Assembly: GCF_044464525.1 (NCBI RefSeq)
Contig: NZ_JBIQLE010000003.1
Location: 124,001 to 188,000 of the forward strand
Source: Pusillimonas sp044464525
GTDB taxonomy: Bacteria; Pseudomonadota; Gammaproteobacteria; Burkholderiales; Burkholderiaceae_B
Length of the DNA stretch: 64,000 bases
Direction of reading: 5' to 3'
The notes below the pieces were generated by a model. That model worked only from the letters and a program-made list of their open reading frames with translations. It was not told the DNA's origin and did no database searches. Shown piece by piece: positions 28,373 through 37,656 of this stretch. The position numbers were made by a program, and so were the translations under genes. Every line of letters starts with the position of its first letter. The first letter of the stretch is position 1.

Positions 28373-29579
28373 CACTTTAATCCGCGAAGCAGAATCGCAT
28401 TCCACCGCGCCGGTCAACAAGCACACCGCAACGCATAAAGACGCCGCATGCAATGGGCACGTTTCGCCGTCGAACTTGCTTGGCGCCGACGAACAGGAAG
28501 TTGATCGGATTTTGACGATATGCAATGCCTGCCGCTACTGTGAAGGCTTCTGCGCGGTCTTCCCGGCCATGACGCGCCGGCTGGAGTTCGGCAAGGCCGA
28601 TATTAATTATCTGTCCAACCTATGCCACAACTGCGGCGACTGCTTGCATGCCTGTCAATACGCACCACCTCACGAATTTGCGGTTAACGTGCCGCAAGCC
28701 ATGGCCAAAGTACGTGCCCAGACCTATTCCGATTACGCCTGGCCGTCCGCGCTGGGCGCGCTGTACAAGCGCAACGGCCTGACCGTGGCTTTGGCTACCG
28801 CGGGCGGCTTGATCCTGTTCCTTCTATTGGCGCTGGCCATGACAGGCACGCTGCTGCACGAGCCGCTGGCCGGCGATTTCTACGCGATCTTTCCTCATAA
28901 TCTGCTGGTCGTCATGTTCGGCGTCGTCTTCGGCTTCGCCGTACTGGCCCTGGCGGCGGGCGTCACCAAGTTCTGGCGTCAAATCACGCCCGGAGCCGTT
29001 AATGCCCCGGCTATCACCGAAACTGCCAGCGACGTGCTGCGTCTACGGTACTTGGACGGCGGCCACGGCAAGGGCTGCAATAATGAAGACGACGCCTTTA
29101 CCTTGTGGCGCCGGCGATTCCATCACTTCACGTTCTATGGTTTCATGTTGTGCTTTGCGGCCACCAGCGTCGCAACGCTATACCATTACTTTCTCGGGCT
29201 GGAAGCGCCCTATCCCTTGCTGAGTTTGCCGGTCATCCTGGGCACAGTTGGCGGTATCGGGCTTCTCATCGGCCCCGCCGGATTATTGTGGATGAATATC
29301 AAACGCCACCCTTTGCATGGCGATGCAGCGCAAAAACCCATGGATAGGGGGTTCATCGTGCTGTTGTTCCTGATCAGCCTGACCGGCCTGCTATTGCTGG
29401 GCTTGCGCGACACCTCTTACATGGCGCTGCTTCTGGCCGTGCACCTGGGGTTCGTCATGGCCCTGTTCCTGACCATGCCCTACGGCAAGTTCGCGCACGG
29501 CATATACCGTACCGCGGCGCTGTTGAAGTGGTCGATTGAAAAACGTCAGCCGCTTAATCTGAAACTCGGCGGAGATTAA
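28359..29579 (+). CDS. tcuB: TcuB-type 4Fe-4S membrane electron-transfer protein
   Basis: A 406-residue protein. Two ferredoxin-type cluster motifs lie near residues 53-100 (CNACRYCEGFC and CHNCGDCLHAC). At least six membrane helices follow, including LILFLLLALAMTG and LLVVMFGVVFGFAVLALAAG. It takes electrons from TcuA to the quinone pool. The GTG start at 28359 has AGGAGGT about 6 bases upstream. No TcuC-like transporter is adjacent. Confidence 0.9.
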   Translation: MTPLDTLIREAESHSTAPVNKHTATHKDAACNGHVSPSNLLGADEQEVDRILTICNACRYCEGFCAVFPAMTRRLEFGKADINYLSNLCHNCGDCLHACQYAPPHEFAVNVPQAMAKVRAQTYSDYAWPSALGALYKRNGLTVALATAGGLILFLLLALAMTGTLLHEPLAGDFYAIFPHNLLVVMFGVVFGFAVLALAAGVTKFWRQITPGAVNAPAITETASDVLRLRYLDGGHGKGCNNEDDAFTLWRRRFHHFTFYGFMLCFAATSVATLYHYFLGLEAPYPLLSLPVILGTVGGIGLLIGPAGLLWMNIKRHPLHGDAAQKPMDRGFIVLLFLISLTGLLLLGLRDTSYMALLLAVHLGFVMALFLTMPYGKFAHGIYRTAALLKWSIEKRQPLNLKLGGD

Positions 29580-29632
29580 CTCCAACCGTAGCGGGCCATC
29601 CGTCAAAGTCAAGGGCCGCCCGTCAGTAATAC

Positions 29633-29668
29633 AAAATGCCGTCCAGAATCTTATGGACGGCATTTTTA
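29633..29668. terminator. Bidirectional intrinsic terminator
   Basis: A perfect 10-bp stem (ATGCCGTCCA/TGGACGGCAT, loop 8) is flanked by AAA before and TTTTT after. It can end tcuB from the left and the deacetylase gene from the right. The 156-base gap holds nothing else visible. Confidence 0.9.
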
Positions 29669-29735
29669 TTGGGGCAAGCTCAAGCCGCATTCAACCCGAC
29701 GCCCAGTGCGAGCTGAATCTGGCGACGTGCAAACT

Positions 29736-30638
29736 CTATGAGGGGTCTGACATAACGCCTGACGGCAATGCGGCGCAATGGTCGTAAATGTCGCCGGGCT
29801 TGGTGAACCACACCTTGTCGCGTTGAGGATGGTTCACGATGTATTCCAGCGCTCGGCGCAGAGCCCGCAACCGGTACGGTTGCCCAACCACCATGGCATG
29901 CAACGCCAGGCTGCACACCAAGGGCTGCTGCTCGCTCTGTTCGAGCATTTCGTCAAACTGATCAATAATGGCACGCGTGAATTCATCAGGGCTTTGATGC
30001 CGCACCAACATCTGGGGCGAATCGTTCAGCTCGAACGGATACGGCACAGACATGATCCGCCCAGCGCGTGTCTTCATCCATATCGGCTGATCATCCGCCG
30101 GCCAATCCATGACATATTTAAAGCCCGCCTCTTGCAAGAGATCGGGCGTTACATTGGTGACCGACATCCATGGCGCCATCCAGCCCTTGGGCCGCTGCCC
30201 CCAGTGCTTCTCGATCTCGTCCCGAACCTCTTCGATGAACCGGGCCTCATCGCGTTCCCACATTCCGCTGTGTCGCTCTGCGTTGGTTCGACCGTGCGCA
30301 ATGACTTCATCGCCGCGCTCCTTGATGCGAGCCACGATTTGCGGCGCATACTCGAACAGAGTCGTATTGATATTGTGGGATGCAGGCAGGCCCAGCTTAT
30401 CGAGCAGATCGAACACACGCCACACGCCAATGCGATTGCCATAGTCGGTCCAGGCAAAGGCGCGCTGATCAGGGGCCGGCAGCGGTGCGGAAAGCGAGTG
30501 AGTGAGTCCTGCGCCAAAGGCAAAATGCTCGATATTCAGGCCGACGAAAAAAGCCAGGCGCTTGCCGCCGGGCCACTCATAATCCGGGCGATCGCAAATC
30601 CGGCTGTATGGGTACCGATTGTGGTGTGGAAGCAGCAT
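29736..30638 (-). CDS. Polysaccharide deacetylase/allantoinase-like (NodB-fold) hydrolase
   Basis: A 300-residue carbohydrate-esterase-4-fold protein without a signal peptide, so cytoplasmic. Key segments: AFAWTDYGNRIGVWRVFDLLDKLGLPASHNINT (N-terminal half), GDEVIAHGRTNAERHSG near residue 118 with the metal-binding His pair, and SLALHAMVVGQPYRL near residue 245. This branch resembles the PuuE-type allantoinase and amide-hydrolase group rather than sugar deacetylases. It diverges from the molybdenum hydroxylase operon, suggesting hydrolysis of a cyclic amide or a related intermediate. Its exact substrate is unknown. Confidence 0.8.
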   Translation of the reverse strand: MLLPHHNRYPYSRICDRPDYEWPGGKRLAFFVGLNIEHFAFGAGLTHSLSAPLPAPDQRAFAWTDYGNRIGVWRVFDLLDKLGLPASHNINTTLFEYAPQIVARIKERGDEVIAHGRTNAERHSGMWERDEARFIEEVRDEIEKHWGQRPKGWMAPWMSVTNVTPDLLQEAGFKYVMDWPADDQPIWMKTRAGRIMSVPYPFELNDSPQMLVRHQSPDEFTRAIIDQFDEMLEQSEQQPLVCSLALHAMVVGQPYRLRALRRALEYIVNHPQRDKVWFTKPGDIYDHCAALPSGVMSDPS

Positions 30639-30704
30639 ACTCGTCCTTTTCTAAATAGAGCGCCCGCCTGGCGCGAAACAACACCGAACCAAGTTCCGGC
30701 ACTT

Positions 30705-30741
30705 TCATATTGTACCAAAATCGGTTATAGTTCCAATATGA
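30705..30741. promoter_or_regulatory. Inverted repeat with shared island motif (site 2) in divergent promoter
   Basis: TCATATTG (30705-30712) and CAATATGA (30734-30741) form a perfect 8-bp dyad. Between them, and sharing one base with the left arm, is GTACCAAAATCGG (30712-30724), matching RTACCA-N4-YGG. The region lies between the leftward deacetylase gene (start 30638) and the rightward hydroxylase operon (start 30778), so one regulator could serve both. Confidence 0.5.
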
Positions 30742-30777
30742 TGACAAACCAATGTCACACATGCTTGCGGAGACACC

Positions 30778-31701
30778 ATGAAGCCCAGCCCGTTTGTCTT
30801 ATATGAACCCACGTCGGTCGATCAAGCGGTGTTCATGTTGTCCGAAGTCGCCGGGCAGGACGGTCGTATTCTGGCGGGGGGCCAAACACTGATACCCGCA
30901 ATGGCGCTGCGCCTTGCACAGCCTGCCTACCTGATAGACATTAATCGCATTGAAGAGCTTCAAGCCCTGGTCGAAACCGACCAGCGCCTTATTATCCACG
31001 CCGGCGTAAGGCATGCCGCCTTTCACGAGCCTGCCGCATCGGGGCCTCTAGGGGCCCTCTTGTCAACAGTGGTGCGCCATATCGCGCATCTACCTATACG
31101 CACCCGGGGCACATTCGCCGGCAGCGTGGCCAATGCCGACCCCGCGTCAGAGTGGTGTCTGGTCACGGCCACTCTAAACGCCTCAATCGTAGCCCGCAGC
31201 CTGAATGCCGAACGCCGTATCGCCGCATGCGATTACTTCGTCGGCTTCATGACGACGGCCCTGCAACCCGATGAGCTGCTGGTTGCCATAGAGCTTCCCC
31301 TGCTTGATTCAGAAACCGTTTTCGGCTTTGAGGAAATCAGCTGGAGGGCCGGTGATTTCGCACAAGCCATGGCGCTGGCCGTCATGACCCCCACCGCCGC
31401 CGGCCTGCACAACGTGCGCATCGGCGTCGGCGCAGCTGAAAGCACGCCGCGGCGCATGGCCGAAGCGGAAGAGGTATTGGAAGGCCGGCCGGCGTCATCC
31501 GAGCTTTTTGCGCACGCAGCGCGATGTGCCGCAGAGGCCATCAACCCCATGGACGGCACTGAGGACGAACAAGCCTATAGGCGCGATCTCGTCGAAACGG
31601 TGGTGTTGCGAGCGCTGGAAAAAGCAGCCGCTTTTCAATTGCCGCCAACTGATCAGGCCGTACCGGGCGCATCCCCAGAAAAGGAATCCAGCCATGCATG
31701 A
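30778..31701 (+). CDS. Molybdenum hydroxylase FAD subunit (CoxM-like)
   Basis: A 307-residue FAD-binding subunit of the xanthine dehydrogenase family. FAD motifs are AGGQTLIPAMALRL near residue 38 and RTRGTFAGSVANADPASE near residue 108. The C-terminal CO-dehydrogenase flavoprotein domain follows. It lacks the extra cysteine cluster that 4-hydroxybenzoyl-CoA reductases carry in this subunit. It passes electrons from the 2Fe-2S subunit to NAD or quinone. Its stop overlaps the next gene by 8 bases. Confidence 0.92.
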   Translation: MKPSPFVLYEPTSVDQAVFMLSEVAGQDGRILAGGQTLIPAMALRLAQPAYLIDINRIEELQALVETDQRLIIHAGVRHAAFHEPAASGPLGALLSTVVRHIAHLPIRTRGTFAGSVANADPASEWCLVTATLNASIVARSLNAERRIAACDYFVGFMTTALQPDELLVAIELPLLDSETVFGFEEISWRAGDFAQAMALAVMTPTAAGLHNVRIGVGAAESTPRRMAEAEEVLEGRPASSELFAHAARCAAEAINPMDGTEDEQAYRRDLVETVVLRALEKAAAFQLPPTDQAVPGASPEKESSHA

Positions 31702-32176
31702 GATCGATATTGTCCTGGACGTGAATGGCGAAGCATTTCCTTTGCGCGTAGAGCCCCGGCGTACCCTGGTGGACACGCTACGCGACGACTGCGGCCTGAC
31801 AGGCACCCATATTGGTTGCGAACATGGCGTATGCGGCGCATGCACGGTGCTGGTCGACGGCCAGCCGGCGCGCTCCTGCCTGATGTTCGCGGCTCAGGCC
31901 CACGGCAAGAAAATCGAAACTGTTGAAGGGCTGGCCCAAGGCGGCGAGCTGCATCCTTTGCAGCAAGCGTTCATAGACCAGCACGCGCTGCAATGCGGCT
32001 TCTGTACGCCAGGGTTTCTGATGCTCGCCAAAGGAATATTGGAAAACAACCCCGGCATCAACGACACCGAGCTGCTGGACGCTTTGTCGTCGAACCTTTG
32101 TCGCTGCACCGGCTACGCTCACATTCTGAAGGCGGTGAAACAGGTCCGCGGCGCACTGGCACCGGAGAGCAAATGA
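31694..32176 (+). CDS. Molybdenum hydroxylase 2Fe-2S subunit (CoxS-like)
   Basis: A 160-residue subunit with both clusters. The plant-type ferredoxin ligands are in GCEHGVCGACTVLVDGQPARSC (first Cys near residue 43, as C-x4-C-x2-C then C). The second-cluster ligands are in QCGFCTPG near residue 103 and CRCTG near residue 137. The start MHEIDIVLDVNG at 31694 overlaps the FAD subunit. The stop overlaps the start of the Mo subunit (ATGA). Confidence 0.94.
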   Translation: MHEIDIVLDVNGEAFPLRVEPRRTLVDTLRDDCGLTGTHIGCEHGVCGACTVLVDGQPARSCLMFAAQAHGKKIETVEGLAQGGELHPLQQAFIDQHALQCGFCTPGFLMLAKGILENNPGINDTELLDALSSNLCRCTGYAHILKAVKQVRGALAPESK

Positions 32177-34614
32177 AATCATCCACCACCACCAAAGCCC
32201 GCATCGCAGCAACCAATCTGCTGCCAGAGGTTCTGGTAGACGAGCAAGAACTCGCGGCGGCTGTCATCGGCAAGTCTGTGACACGCCTCGAAGATCCGCC
32301 GCTGGTGCGGGGCGAGGGTACATTTGCGGCCGACATCAATTTTCCACGGCAGCTGCATATGCGCGTGGTGCGCTCACAGTCAGCGCACGGCAAAATCAAT
32401 GCCGTCCATGTTGACGAAGCCCTCAAGCTGCCCGGAGTTGTCGCGATATGGACCGGCGCCGACGTCGCCGACATCCCGCCCATTCCGTTTCGCGCAACAA
32501 AGGTTCAGGGCCTGGAAGCATATTGCCAACCCATACTGGCGCAAGGCCATGTCCGGTACGTGGGAGATCCCGTGGCCGTGATATTCGCGCAAGACCCTTA
32601 CGTCGCGGAAGACGCCGCCGACCTGATCTCCCTCGACATCCGCGAGCTGCCGCCGCTGCTGGACGCCCGCGACGAACCCGGCGAGTTCCTTCCCGGATTG
32701 ACCACCGAAGCCACTGTCATTCGCAAAGGCTACGGAGACATCGAGGCAGCGTTCGACAATGCCTGGCGCGTCATGGACCTGGATCTGTCCATAGGCCGCC
32801 ACAGTGGCGTGCCGCTTGAATGTCGCGGAGCGGTGGCGCGTTATGACGCCGGCCGCGACATGCTCGAAATGTACGGAGCCGCGAAGAAATCGCACTGGAA
32901 CCGCGACGAAATGGCGAAGATGCTGGGCCGCCCTCCGTCGACCATAAATTTATACGAGGGCCATGTGGGCGGGGGCTTTGGCGTACGGGGCGAACTCTAT
33001 CCCGAAGATGTGTTGGTCTGCCTGGCTGCGCTACGTTTGCGCAGACCCATAAAATGGGTGGAAGACCGACGCGAGAATCTGATCGCCACCAACCACTCGC
33101 GCGAGCAATATCATCAGATTCAGGCCGCCATAGACAGCGAAGGACGCATCCTGGGCATACGGAACAAGTTCTTCCACAGCCAGGGCGGCTATGTGCGAAC
33201 CCATGGGCCTCGCGTGGCCGACATGTCGGCTGGCCTGCTGTTGGGGCCCTATCGCGTGCCGGCATACAAGGTAGAAGGCCACTTCCGGCTGACCAATAAA
33301 ACACCGGCCGCCACGTATCGCTCTCCAGGCCGCTACGAAACCACCTTCGTTCGCGAACGCCTGATGGACGCAATCGCCCAGGCCGTTGAAATCTCTCCCA
33401 TCGAGGCGCGCAGGCGCAACTTGATCCAATCGTCCGAAATGCCATATACGCGTCCGCTGGATGCACTGGGCGTGGATGTCGTGTTGGACTCCGGCGACTA
33501 CGCCGGCTTGCTCGATAAAACCCTCAAACGCCTCAACTGGGATGAGCTGCAGCGCAACGCGGCGCAACGCCGACAGGCCGGCGAGTGCGTCGGCATAGGC
33601 CTGGCCATGTTCGTCGAAAAATCCGGGCTGGGGCCATCAGACCTGGTACGCCTGACGGTCGACCACGGCGGCGGCATAGAGCTGGTGACAGGCGCGGGCT
33701 CTGTCGGGCAAGGCATGGAAACCGCTTTGGCGCAGATCTGCGCCCACGAGCTTGGCGTCGACTACACCCGCATCCGGGTCGTCAAAGGTCGAACCGACGT
33801 GATCGAGTTCGGCAACGGCGCGCACGCCTCGCGCGTAACCGTCATGTCGGGCTCCGCCACGCAGATCGCTGCCCGCAAGGTACGAGACAAAGCGCTGCAG
33901 GCTGCAAGCGAAAACTGGAACCTGCCTGCGAACGCACTGACTCTGCTGGACGGCGTGGTCAAACCGCGGGATGCCGCCGATGAACGGCGCATGTCGCTTG
34001 CCGAGGTTGCACGCTATCTGCACCCCAGCCAGAAGACCAGCAACGGGCATGCACCGGGCTTGTCGGCCGAGGGCTGGTTTTACAGCGAGCACATGAACTA
34101 TCCCTACGGCGTACACGTGGCCCAGATCGCAGTGGACGCCGATACCGGCCGCGTCCAGGTAGAGAAATACCTGGTCGCCTACGACGTCGGCCGAGCGGTC
34201 AACCCCAAGATGATCGAAGGGCAAATCATTGGCGGATTGGCGCAAGGCCTCGGAGGCGCGCTGTACGAACAGTTCGCCTACGACCCGTCCGGCCAGCCCT
34301 TGTCCACCACTTTTGCCGACTACCTGATGGTCACCGCACATGAAATGCCCGAGGTCGACGTGATGATCACCGAAGACGCTCCGAGCCCGCTGAACCCTCT
34401 GGGCTTGAAAGGAGCCGGCGAAGGTGGAACCAACGCCGTCGGCGCAGCCATTGCAGCCGCCGTGGACGATGCGCTGGGCATGCCGGGCGCCATCACGTCG
34501 CTGCCTGTAACGCCCATGCGCGTACACCAATTGCTTGGGCGGTCGCGCCGCGCCGCAGCTTCCACCTCGACCAAACAGAACAAACCAGATCAGGACAGCA
34601 ATGGAATTCACTAA
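32173..34614 (+). CDS. Molybdenum hydroxylase molybdopterin-binding subunit (CoxL-like, not CO dehydrogenase)
   Basis: An 813-residue catalytic subunit binding molybdopterin cytosine dinucleotide. Motifs are GHVGGGFGVRGELYPEDVL near residue 263, the active-site loop TPAATYRSPGRYE near residue 378, GSVGQGMETALAQI near residue 510, and the catalytic Glu in LGLKGAGEGGTNAVG near residue 745. The loop differs from the AYxCSFR of true CO dehydrogenase, so the substrate is probably an aromatic or heteroaromatic compound or its CoA ester. It is coupled to CoxS upstream and overlaps CoxG by 14 bases. Confidence 0.92.
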   Translation: MKSSTTTKARIAATNLLPEVLVDEQELAAAVIGKSVTRLEDPPLVRGEGTFAADINFPRQLHMRVVRSQSAHGKINAVHVDEALKLPGVVAIWTGADVADIPPIPFRATKVQGLEAYCQPILAQGHVRYVGDPVAVIFAQDPYVAEDAADLISLDIRELPPLLDARDEPGEFLPGLTTEATVIRKGYGDIEAAFDNAWRVMDLDLSIGRHSGVPLECRGAVARYDAGRDMLEMYGAAKKSHWNRDEMAKMLGRPPSTINLYEGHVGGGFGVRGELYPEDVLVCLAALRLRRPIKWVEDRRENLIATNHSREQYHQIQAAIDSEGRILGIRNKFFHSQGGYVRTHGPRVADMSAGLLLGPYRVPAYKVEGHFRLTNKTPAATYRSPGRYETTFVRERLMDAIAQAVEISPIEARRRNLIQSSEMPYTRPLDALGVDVVLDSGDYAGLLDKTLKRLNWDELQRNAAQRRQAGECVGIGLAMFVEKSGLGPSDLVRLTVDHGGGIELVTGAGSVGQGMETALAQICAHELGVDYTRIRVVKGRTDVIEFGNGAHASRVTVMSGSATQIAARKVRDKALQAASENWNLPANALTLLDGVVKPRDAADERRMSLAEVARYLHPSQKTSNGHAPGLSAEGWFYSEHMNYPYGVHVAQIAVDADTGRVQVEKYLVAYDVGRAVNPKMIEGQIIGGLAQGLGGALYEQFAYDPSGQPLSTTFADYLMVTAHEMPEVDVMITEDAPSPLNPLGLKGAGEGGTNAVGAAIAAAVDDALGMPGAITSLPVTPMRVHQLLGRSRRAAASTSTKQNKPDQDSNGIH

Positions 34615-35434
34615 CAGCTTCGAAGTATCGCTGGCGCCGGAAAAAGCATGGCCATGGTTGATGGATGTCGAATCCATTGTGCCTTGCATGCCCGGCGCCG
34701 AACTGCTTGAAAAACGAGACGATGGGTCATTCAAGGGCAAGATCTCCGTGCGCCTGGGCCCTGTGGGTTTGGTATTTATATGTGATGCGACATTCACCGA
34801 CATTGACAATGAACGCTACAAGGCGCAGATCGTGGCAAGCGGCTCTGATGCAAAGGGCCGTGGCACGGCAAATGCACAAATCGCCTTTTCTCTGCAGCCC
34901 AGCGCCAAGGGATCGAAGATACTGATCGACACAGAGCTGGAACTATCCGGAATCGTGGCGCAATACGGGCGCGGCGTAGGCATCATTCAGAACGTGGCCA
35001 ACCAGATCGTATCGCAATTTTCCCAGAACCTCGAAGCCCGCATTGCGCAGTTGAAAGAGCACGCCGCGCAGACCGGGCAAGACATGTTCGCAGCACCAAG
35101 CGAGCTATCCGCGCCTTCAGACTCTGTCCCGGATGCCACGACGCGCGCGCCTGGTTCGGCTCAAGCCAACAGGCCGGCGGTTGCCCAGACGTCAACCGCA
35201 GGCAACACGCAATCTTATGTGGAAGGCTACAAGGACGGTTTCGCCGACGGACATCTGGCGGGCTATCAGGCCGCCTTGCAAGTGTTTGCCGTCAATGGCA
35301 AGCCGCCAAGCGGGGGCATCCCGGCCAACGGGCCCCCGCCCTTCCCCAAGGCGAAACCCATCAGCGGCTTCAGCTTGCTCTTTTCGTCTTTGAAATCCAC
35401 CGTCGCCGGCTGGTTCTCACGGCAGCCGCATTAA
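34601..35434 (+). CDS. CoxG-like SRPBCC protein
   Basis: A 277-residue protein. Residues 1-150 are the CoxG/SRPBCC domain (MEFTNSFEVSLAPEKAWPWL, CMPGAELL, GTANAQIAFSLQP). A low-complexity Ala/Ser/Pro linker follows, then YVEGYKDGFADGHLAGYQAAL and a hydrophobic C-terminus. In carboxydotrophs CoxG recruits the hydroxylase to the membrane; the same role is likely here. It belongs to the hydroxylase operon. Confidence 0.88.
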   Translation: MEFTNSFEVSLAPEKAWPWLMDVESIVPCMPGAELLEKRDDGSFKGKISVRLGPVGLVFICDATFTDIDNERYKAQIVASGSDAKGRGTANAQIAFSLQPSAKGSKILIDTELELSGIVAQYGRGVGIIQNVANQIVSQFSQNLEARIAQLKEHAAQTGQDMFAAPSELSAPSDSVPDATTRAPGSAQANRPAVAQTSTAGNTQSYVEGYKDGFADGHLAGYQAALQVFAVNGKPPSGGIPANGPPPFPKAKPISGFSLLFSSLKSTVAGWFSRQPH

Positions 35435-35476
35435 CCTCGTTACGATTTTACCGTTCCATACGTTTCGGAGCACACT

Positions 35477-37147
35477 TTGTCGATAAGAAAAAACACCGTT
35501 CTCACTTTGCTTGAGACCGAGCAAATCCGGGCGTTCTACGCTTCGGGCCATTGGCGCGATCAGACGATCTATGAAAGCGCGCGCCAAAACGCGGAACAGC
35601 GTCCGGATAGCTATGCAATCCGTGATCATCACAACCGACTCACCTATTCGCAACTGCTGCACGCCGCCGATGCGCTGGCCGCACGCTTGGAGGATGCAGG
35701 TGTGGTGCCGGGTCAACGCGTCGGATTATGGACATCCAGCCGAGCGGAAACGGCTGTGGTGTGGCTGGCCTGCTCGCGCAACAATTACACATGCTGCCCC
35801 TCGCTGCATCGCGACCATACGGTTGACGATGTGTACAAGCTGATGGAGCGCGTGCGCGCCACGGCTTTCATCGGCGAGATCGGTTGGGGCGCCGATGCGC
35901 ACCGCAATGATATTTTTGCACGCCTGGAAGCACTGGATTCGCTGAAACTGAAAGTGGCCTTGAAGCCGTCAAGCCAAGACGGGGCCGCCGATGAACTACT
36001 GTCGACGGCCACCGCCCGAACCGCCACAAGCGAGCCATGCCGGGATCCGAACCGCGTGGTGTATCTTGCGTTCACCTCGGGCACCACAGGCGTACCCAAG
36101 GGGGTCATGCACAGCGACAACACGCTGCTGGCGAACGCCCGCGCCATAGCGAAGGATTGGCATTTCGGCACTGATTCCGTGCTCTATACAATGAGCCCGC
36201 TTAGTCATAACCTGGGCCTGGGGGCCATGATCAGCGCATTCGCGTCCGGCGCCGAAGTGGTGCTGCACGACCTGCCCAAAGGCGGAAACCTCATCGACCG
36301 CCTGATCGAAACGGACACGACCTTTCTGTTTGGCGTACCCACACACGCCATTGACATGCTCAATGAATTGCGCCGCCGAGGCCTCAAGTCGGTCGGGCGC
36401 TTGCAAGGCTTCCGGGTGTCCGGCGCCGCGGCGCCCTCCGGCGTGGTCCAGGGCCTGATCGACCACGGCATCAAACCGCAAAGCGGCTACGGCATGACTG
36501 AAGCCTGCTCTCATCACTACACTTTGCCGAACGACGATCCTGCCAGAATCATCAGCACTTCGGGACGCGCCTGCAACGGATACGAAGTCAGGATATTCTC
36601 CACAGACAACGCCGACCAGGAACTGCCGGCGGGCGAAGTAGGCCAGATAGGCGGACGCGGGGCCAGCCTGATGCTGGGTTATTTCGATAACCAGCTTGCA
36701 ACCGAAGAGTCCTTCAACTCTGACGGCTGGTTCATGACCGGCGACTTGGGAATGCTGGACGAACATGGCTACCTGGTAATCACCGGACGAAAAAAAGACC
36801 TGATCATCCGGGGCGGGCACAATATTTATCCGGCAAAAATAGAAAGCCTGGCAACGCAGCACCCCGATGTGGCGCGCGTCGCCGCGCTGCCTGTGCCTGA
36901 CGACCGGCTGGGCGAGAAAGTATGCCTGGCCGTCATGTTCAAGCCTGGCAGGCAATGCTCGGCGGAAGACATACTGGCGCATCTTGACCAAGCCGGGTTG
37001 TCGCGCTACGACATGCCTGAATATTTCGTGGCCTTGCCGGAGATTCCGCTGACCGCCAGCGGCAAGATATATAAGCGCCCCCTAAGCGAAGACATCAAGT
37101 CGGGCAAGCTGAAGGTGGAATCAATCCGCTTCAGCGTAACCACATGA
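35477..37147 (+). CDS. AMP-dependent acid-CoA ligase
   Basis: A 556-residue ANL-superfamily enzyme. The phosphate-binding loop YLAFTSGTTGVPKGVMHSDN is near residue 195. GYGMTEACSHH is near residue 337, the D-G-W-x-x-T-G-D motif NSDGWFMTGDLG is near 415, and the C-terminal lysine is in LTASGKIYKRPLS near 530. It resembles cyclohexanecarboxylate- and aryl-CoA ligases. The TTG start at 35477 has CGGAG 7 bases upstream and there is no good ATG nearby. It is 42 bases after CoxG, so a carboxylic acid is probably activated in the same pathway as the Mo hydroxylase. Confidence 0.85.
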   Translation: MSIRKNTVLTLLETEQIRAFYASGHWRDQTIYESARQNAEQRPDSYAIRDHHNRLTYSQLLHAADALAARLEDAGVVPGQRVGLWTSSRAETAVVWLACSRNNYTCCPSLHRDHTVDDVYKLMERVRATAFIGEIGWGADAHRNDIFARLEALDSLKLKVALKPSSQDGAADELLSTATARTATSEPCRDPNRVVYLAFTSGTTGVPKGVMHSDNTLLANARAIAKDWHFGTDSVLYTMSPLSHNLGLGAMISAFASGAEVVLHDLPKGGNLIDRLIETDTTFLFGVPTHAIDMLNELRRRGLKSVGRLQGFRVSGAAAPSGVVQGLIDHGIKPQSGYGMTEACSHHYTLPNDDPARIISTSGRACNGYEVRIFSTDNADQELPAGEVGQIGGRGASLMLGYFDNQLATEESFNSDGWFMTGDLGMLDEHGYLVITGRKKDLIIRGGHNIYPAKIESLATQHPDVARVAALPVPDDRLGEKVCLAVMFKPGRQCSAEDILAHLDQAGLSRYDMPEYFVALPEIPLTASGKIYKRPLSEDIKSGKLKVESIRFSVTT

Positions 37148-37204
37148 ACTACGAAATGCGTGCTGTAGCACATTGTTTTCGCGCCACCTGACTCTGCCAT
37201 CCGT

Positions 37205-37636
37205 ATGAACCACACTGCTGACACCTCACAAGCTGCTCTTGAAAGACTGCGCCATGAGCTTGCTCATCCACCGTTTCATGCGGTGCTGGCGCCGGAAGCA
37301 ATTTCTGTCGACCTGGACGAAGGCTCGGTAGTCATTCGCGTGCCGTATCAAGACCACTTGCGGCGCGCTGCCGATTCCACGGCCATCCACGGCGGCGTGA
37401 TCGCCACGCTGGCCGACCTGGCGGCCCATGCCGCAGTCGCCGTGCAGATTCAACGCATGGCGCCCACCATCGATCTGCGAATCGATTACCTGCGGGCGGC
37501 GCCCGGCGCCGACCTTTATGCAAGGGCGAAAACCTTGCGCGTAGGCCGATCAATCGCGCGCGTCGACGTGGTGATCAGTGGAAAAGACACACCGGCAATC
37601 GCGGTGGCGCGCGGCACCTTCAGCACGCTACCTTAA
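37205..37636 (+). CDS. PaaI-family acyl-CoA thioesterase
   Basis: A 143-residue hotdog-fold protein. The family signature is AIHGGVIATLADLAAHAAV near residue 60, including the catalytic acidic residue. It hydrolyses aryl- or acyl-CoA esters, either as the last pathway step or to release trapped CoA. It lies between the CoA ligase and the oxidoreductase genes on the same strand. Confidence 0.88.
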   Translation: MNHTADTSQAALERLRHELAHPPFHAVLAPEAISVDLDEGSVVIRVPYQDHLRRAADSTAIHGGVIATLADLAAHAAVAVQIQRMAPTIDLRIDYLRAAPGADLYARAKTLRVGRSIARVDVVISGKDTPAIAVARGTFSTLP

Positions 37637-37656
37637 TAAAATTATCAGGATCCAAT

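Noticed and set aside
32173..34614. Aerobic CO dehydrogenase large subunit
   Set aside because: The active-site loop TYRSPGR lacks the Cys of the CO dehydrogenase AYxCSFR motif, so CO oxidation is not supported.
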